NCBI GenBank assembly: GCA_023313575.1
Contig: JAJTTP010000001.1
Span: 496,001 to 560,000 of the forward strand
Length of the DNA stretch: 64,000 nucleotides
Direction: 5' to 3'
Source: Eutypella sp. D-1
Taxonomy: Eukaryota; Ascomycota; Sordariomycetes; Xylariales; Diatrypaceae
Position numbers and translations under genes: made by a program. Position 1 is the stretch's first letter, and every line of letters starts with the position of its first letter. Under the pieces are notes generated by a model, which saw only the letters and a list, made by a program, of their open reading frames with translations, had not been told where the DNA came from and made no database searches. Below are positions 58,551 through 64,000 of this stretch, one piece after another.

Positions 58551-60383
58551 GATGAATATAAAGAAGGAGAGATACCTAGGTAGTAAAGAATGGAACTTGT
58601 TAACATAAAGTTAACTGCCAGGTGTGTAATAAGTCGGGGAAGAGGAGGCGTCGAGTGTCTATAGCAGTTTCTTTTCTATAGACGGGACGGAATATAGGGG
58701 GATACCAGTAAGGGGAAAGGGCGGTCAACACTGGAGACGATGATGAGGGAAAATGCCTAGCTTAGGTAGCTAGCTACTTAGGTAGGTAGTTGGGTAGCTG
58801 GGTAGCTGGGTAGCCCTTCCAAGGTTGGAATGAACCCTTTTCTTTTAACTAACGAAAGCTTCAGTTAGCTAACGTCATGTAGAATTCCTGCTAGTGGAGT
58901 TGAGCTCTTCAGGGCTTTGGAGGGGTAAATCGTACATATTCCTTTCAAGGTTAGCTCAACAGCTGTAACTTGCCTAAGTGGTTCCAGACCCCGGCATTAG
59001 TGGGGCTGAAAACCCCTCCTTTTGTCGACCCCTTTTTATCATGTACATTATATCACGTACTTACCTTACGTTGCCCTTACTAGCAGACTAGCCACTACCA
59101 GCCAACCAGCCCCGTACATACGCCACAGTGGCTTGCCAGATCCCTGTAGTATGAACCTTCCGATAACATCGGGAGCCGAGTGGGGCCGATCGTAGCTTTA
59201 GCTCGTATGTAAGTAAAGTACGTGACGTCACTGCATCACGCAACCACAGGGATGCAATCAATTTCCTAGATGTAAGACATCCATGGATTGATGCATTCCA
59301 TGCTGCATCCATTCAGCCATTCTGCCGCTCTCGTTCTGGATACTAAGTACCTTCCATAATAAGTACCATCGGGTCCAATTAGTTTGTCTGTCAAGCTAAT
59401 CATATGCAATACCACCCCCAGGGCCCAGGGCTGCTAGGCAAAAAAGCGAGCATTAGAAATGCATTAACAAGTTCGTTCCTATATCACAGGCTCACAGGCA
59501 GACCTTTATCCAGTTCGTATCCAGCCAGCTGGGAATGGGCCATCCATGGATGCGAGTAATTAAATAAACTACCTACCTAGGTAGGTACCTAGGTAGACAA
59601 ACTAGGCCCGGAAGTTGGAACTGACCTGGCCAGTGTTAACCTACCGTTGCTGTTTCTTACCTTTCCTTCCCTGCCAACCTGCCTTCTCTTCCCGCTTGCC
59701 AACTTCCCTTGGCTTACCTTCCAACCTCCACGGCTGCTTCCATGGTTGCTTGTATACCCCCGAACCCGCCCCCCGAACCCGGGTATACGGCAATGCCAGC
59801 TTCACGAGGCGTTTCACTTTAGCAAGTACCGAGTACTCACGAGTACTTACGTAGTGCACCCAAAAACATGGATGGCGGTAAGTTAATTCTACCCACCCAG
59901 ATACTTCACTGGATACATGTACCTAGGTAGAGCTCTCGGTGGTTGTTAGGTAACCCGTTCGCTCTCTTCAGAACTCGGAACCCTGTTTTCGTAACCTCTG
60001 ATCTCATGCCTCTATTTTGACCTCCCAAGGTTATGTCACTAGGTATTTATGTACACTACCTAGTACCCTACATCCAGCTTGCTTTTGCTTGCCTGTCTAC
60101 TACTAAGCACATATCTATATCCACTTACATCCCATCCCGACTTAAATGGTTACGTACTTAAGTATATACACTTCTTGAATCTACCTATTTATAAACATAC
60201 TCGCCCCTACATCTTATCCCAATTCTACACAATTCCTACCTAGGTATTCAGTAGCTTTACATACGTAAAAGGTATTATCCATACTACTTCGTTACCCATT
60301 CTATTACTGTCTCAGCCCTTTGTTGATGTAGTCACCTCGGTAACGTTGTTCCGTCTCCTCTTGCACTACCGATCCCCGTCACC
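58551..60383. promoter_or_regulatory. Divergent GLTP/phospholipase D spacer rich in ACCTAGGT
   Basis: 1.8 kb between the ATG codons of GLTP (minus) and phospholipase D (plus). It contains ACCTAGGT palindromes at 58574-58581, 59575-59582, 59587-59594, 59931-59938 and 60238-60245. One of them is extended to a 16-bp palindrome at 59571-59586. A GGGTAGCT triple repeat lies at 58789-58813. No gene seen; the promoters of both genes must lie here. Confidence 0.5.
59571..59594. repeat. 16-bp palindrome plus ACCTAGGT
   Basis: ACCTACCTAGGTAGGT (59571-59586) is its own reverse complement and is followed directly by a second ACCTAGGT palindrome (59587-59594). Confidence 0.8.
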
Positions 60384-63266
60384 ATGTCCAACGACCTCAA
60401 CTCTCACAAGCCCCAAGACTCTGAAAAGAATGGGGAGCACAAGAAGAGTAGCAGCATCGGTGAAAAGCTGAAGCAACCGTTTCAGGAACTCAAAGACAAG
60501 CTCAGGAACACTCACTTACACGATGCAAAAGTTCACCTTCACCATAAGAAGTCCGTATACCCGCCTCCGTACTCCGCACCCCAAGGGGTAGATCTAGGTA
60601 TCCGTTCATAACGCTGACTATTTACGCAGACATCAAATTGGGAAGTTTGCCAATCTTGTAAGCTAGGTCTGCCCAGCCAATCAATTCCTGTACAGTAAAC
60701 AGTATAGGTAAAGTTCTTGAATTGGACACGTTACTTACTGCATATATTGCCTACCAGATCAACCCACAACACCGCCATGACGAGGAGCATGAGAAAGCCT
60801 GCGATGATAAACGGGACCACATCCGTAATCAACACCGGTTCAAGTCTTACTTTCCTGAACATGACGGGAATCTTATCAAGTGGTACGTTGATGGGAGGGA
60901 CTACTTTTGGGTAAGATGCTCCAGAGATTCATATTATCGCCTTCATAACCTAAACAAGCACACAGGCTGTATCTGAGGCCCTCGAGCGAGCCAAGGAAAC
61001 GATATATATTGCGGACTGGTGGCTTTCCCCTGAGCTGTTCTTACGGAGACCGCCATACTTTAATCAAGAGTGGCGGCTCGATTACATCCTGAAGCGTCGG
61101 GCGGAAGCAGGCGTGAAGATATTTATCGTAGTCTACCGCGAGGTTGAAGCTGCGATAACCTGCAACTCAGAGCATACCAAACATGCCCTGCAAGCCTTGT
61201 GCCCTGAGGGGACTCCGGGCTACGGTAATATCAAGGTCATGCGGCACCCTGACCACAACGTTCTCGAGAATGCTGCCGACATGACCTTCTACTGGGCCCA
61301 CCATGAAAAATTCATTGTAATCGACTACGAGATGGCTTTCATTGGAGGACTGGACCTATGTTTCGGACGCTGGGACAATCACCAGCACATGCTGTCTGAC
61401 CTTCACCCCGAAGGCGTAGCTCACGAGATTTGGCCCGGCCAGGACTTCAACAACAACCGAATCATGGACTTCAAAAACGTGCAGGATTGGAAGCAAAATG
61501 AACTTAGCAAAGCTGAGTACGGCCGCATGCCTTGGCACGATGTTGCCATGGGTGTCATTGGACCCTGCGTTTACGATATCGCCGAGCATTTCGTATTGCG
61601 ATGGAATTTCGTAAAGCGTGACAAGTATAAGCGGGATGAAAGATTCGACTGGATGATGCTGCATGGACGAGACGGGGATGATGAGGATCTCGTCGGTGTC
61701 CAACGGCCCAAGCACCCTGTCGGCGAGTATATCCAGCACCCCCTGACACCTTTAGAAAACAAGAATCTCAGCAACAGGGGTACTGTGCATGCGCAGATCG
61801 TCCGATCCAGTGCCGATTGGTCGAGCGGTATCCTTCGAGACCACTCCATACAAAATGCCTACTCGGAGATCATTCGCAGCGCGCAACACTACGTCTATAT
61901 CGAGAACCAGTTTTTCATCACTGCTACAGGCGATCAACAGTCTCCCATCCACAACACAGTCGGTAAATCAATAGTGGAAGCTTGTGTCAGAGCCGGCAAA
62001 GAAGGCCGCAAGTTCAGAGTAATCATCATCATACCCGCTATTCCCGGATTTGCTGGTGACCTTCGCGATGACGCCGCAATCGGTACACGTGCGATCATGG
62101 ACTATCAGTACAAATCAATCTGCCGCGGCGAACACTCGATCATGGAGCAAATCCGTGCACAGGGCGTAGATCCGACGCAGCACATATTCGTTTTCAATTT
62201 ACGAAGCTACGACCGTCTCAACAGAACCCCCGCCGTCATAAAGCAGGAGGAAGAGTCGGGTGTCAAGTACCACGAAGTCCAACGCGCTGAAGCGGAGGAA
62301 ATCATGGGTGAAGGTATTCACGGTAGTGCTGACGTGGAAGGAGAGCGGGAGGAGCACATGGGCAAAAGCGACCAGCAGAACCAGATCGACAACAGTCCGA
62401 AAAACCTAGATGCCAAGCGTCGATTCGAAGAAGCGAAGCAAGACGGCCAGGACTGCCAATCTTCATGCAGCGTTGCGCATCACGCCATGGCCGGTGCAGG
62501 GAAGCTGGTCGACGAGCTCTGGGAGGGAGATGCGGAAGATGAGGTTCAGAACTGGATCCAAGAAGAGCTATACATCCACGCCAAGCTGCTTATCGTAGAC
62601 GACCGTATCGTGGTCTGTGGCTCAAGTAACCTCAACGACCGAAGCCAGGAGGGCCACCACGATAGCGAGCTCGCTATAGTAATGGAAGACACGGATAAGA
62701 TCGATAGTGTCATGGATGGCCAACCAATTAAAGCGGGAAGACATGCCGCTACTCTCCGACGATACCTGTGGAGGGAACACTTGGGCCTACTCCCATCTCA
62801 GCCGATGGATGCAGGCGACGATCCGAATGCTCAGCCGCCAGGCAAGGACTCGCCTAATGACCCGTGGGACCGGGACGACACCTACAAGTTTGTTGAGGAT
62901 CCGATGAGCGAGGACCTGTGGAATATGTGGACAAGCAGTGCAACGAAAAATACTGAAGTATTCCGGCACCTGTTCCACGCGGATCCCGACGACTTTGGTA
63001 AGTGGTGAATGGTGCACGGGATTGGCTAGGGTGTCGCTAACCGAATTACAGTGAAAACATTCGAAGACTACGACAATTTCCTACCCCCGAAGGGAGTGAA
63101 AGCTGGTCACATCTTCGATAAGTTCCAGCCACCCCAAGGTATCCGCGAAAGATTGGACGAGATCAAAGGCCATCTGGTGTGGATGCCCTTGGACTATTTG
63201 AAAGATGCTGAGATGGCCGAAACTGGTCTTCAGGTGAACTCATGGACTGAAAGCGTATACACCTAA
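60384..63266 (+). CDS. Phospholipase D (HKD superfamily)
   Basis: Hydrolyses phosphatidylcholine-type lipids to phosphatidic acid. Certain exons: 60384 to about 60597, an exon ending at 60910, 60966-62997 and 63052-63266; about 870-885 residues. The two catalytic motifs are HEKFIVID (about residue 250) and HAKLLIVDDRIVVCGSSN (about residue 675). Other family blocks: KWYVDGRDYFW, IADWWLSPELFLRRPPY, GGLDLCFGRWDNHQH, YVYIENQFFIT and GEHSIMEQI. It lacks visible PX and PH domains before the core, so it is the shorter fungal PLD type rather than full Spo14. The junction after exon 1 is unresolved: an acceptor at 60713 keeps the frame, whereas the better-looking CAG at 60757 does not join exon 1 in frame directly. 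Confidence 0.9.
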
Positions 63267-64000
63267 CCACGGTAAGGTTTTCAGATCCTGGTCAGCATCG
63301 CTTGGGTTGGAGTTCATGGTAGGGCTGTTTTGGGTAACGGGGCCTGGTAGGGTTTAAGTGGAATATGATAGGAAATCGGGAAAGGTGCTTTATGAGGTCC
63401 TCATACTACTTAATTCTTGGCATAAAATTAAAGCAGTCCTGAAACAGATGCCACTTGAACATGCGATCAAGTTCTTACTCAGGCGCCAAGAGATCGATCC
63501 TCCACCATAATACTTAAGTAACAGATCCTCGGAAAGCCCCCTCAACTCTGGTCTCCACCATCCCGAGTCAGTTAGGTCGTGTCATTGTCTTCCACTATGT
63601 ATCAATGAATTCGCATCCACGTAGTACTATTCTCAACCGCGCACGCACATACGAGTACGATCACGAGCGTCTCAGCACCCCCTGACTTTGACTCTTAGCT
63701 AGCCCAGCCCTGCGAAGGAAAATGTACGGCATGTAAAACGGTTAGGATTAGAACGAGCTAACGCGATTACGAATACCATAGCGGCGGGTCGCATTTGGGA
63801 ATTCACAAATTAAGAAAATACAGCATTGTTTGCTACGCCTAAAATCAATTTGTTATACTGTTGATTGGTTAGAATTAGCCGTATTTCACGAATTACAATG
63901 TAGAGAAAACGTAATGATTGGCAATCGAGTAGGCTGGGACGCAATAGCAAGTGTCTGCCTGGAGTCCAACTCCGGCGTCCGCGGTGCCCGTGATGCTCCG
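63267..64000. other. Intergenic region to window end
   Basis: 734 bp downstream of phospholipase D. No open frame with gene-like features and no RNA gene seen. Confidence 0.5.

Noticed and set aside
1..64000. Search for tRNA genes, CRISPR arrays and complete transposons
   Set aside because: No convincing tRNA A/B boxes with foldable arms, no regularly spaced direct repeats and no transposase domain were found by reading both strands.

Overview
The window is nuclear DNA of a filamentous ascomycete (Pezizomycotina), most likely a Sordariomycete. The genes carry short introns (about 48-150 nt) with GT...AG ends and CTAAC/CTGAC branch sites. The gene set includes a Cya5-like PPR protein, a HET-C2-type glycolipid transfer protein, a SesB-NACHT-ankyrin NLR, a Zn2Cys6 regulator, GH92 and PL1 enzymes and a large phospholipase D, which is typical of that group. 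There are no bacterial operons, CRISPR arrays, rRNA genes or recognisable tRNA genes. The species cannot be named from the sequence alone. All splice models were built by eye from reading frame, splice consensus and family motifs.

Layout. 0-5 kb: the 3' end of an unrecognised protein and a large mitochondrial-type PPR gene. 5-9.9 kb: gene-poor. 9.9-15.9 kb: a genome-maintenance block with POL32 (minus) and RAD18 (plus) divergently transcribed from a palindrome-rich spacer, then a CHM7-like ESCRT-III gene. 16.8-20.4 kb: an intact NLR (lipase-like SesB effector, NACHT, ankyrin repeats). 21.7-26.5 kb: two secreted carbohydrate enzymes (PL1 pectate lyase, GH92 mannosidase). 26.7-31.9 kb: amidase, TTC1-type TPR protein, HAD phosphatase. 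32.4-35.6 kb: Zn2Cys6 transcription factor. 35.7-39.6 kb: gene-poor. 39.6-46.5 kb: ASA1 (ASTRA complex), POP4 (RNase P/MRP), and a PlsB/GNPAT-like acyltransferase. 47.3-50.7 kb: MFS sugar transporter and a small secreted DUF7907-type protein. 53-54.7 kb: a linalool dehydratase/isomerase-like enzyme. 54.7-57.7 kb: gene-poor, with a decayed or orphan ORF and twin GC hairpins. 57.7-63.3 kb: HET-C2-type GLTP and phospholipase D, divergent, separated by a spacer rich in ACCTAGGT palindromes.

How the genes fit together. Most loci are unrelated housekeeping genes. Three associations stand out. RAD18 and POL32 both act at PCNA in DNA-damage tolerance and share one promoter region. The window holds both a het-c-type GLTP and a complete NLR, two gene types that interact genetically in Podospora heterokaryon incompatibility (known for other NLRs; only inferred here). 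Pectate lyase, GH92 and a sugar transporter point to a plant-associated or saprotrophic life.
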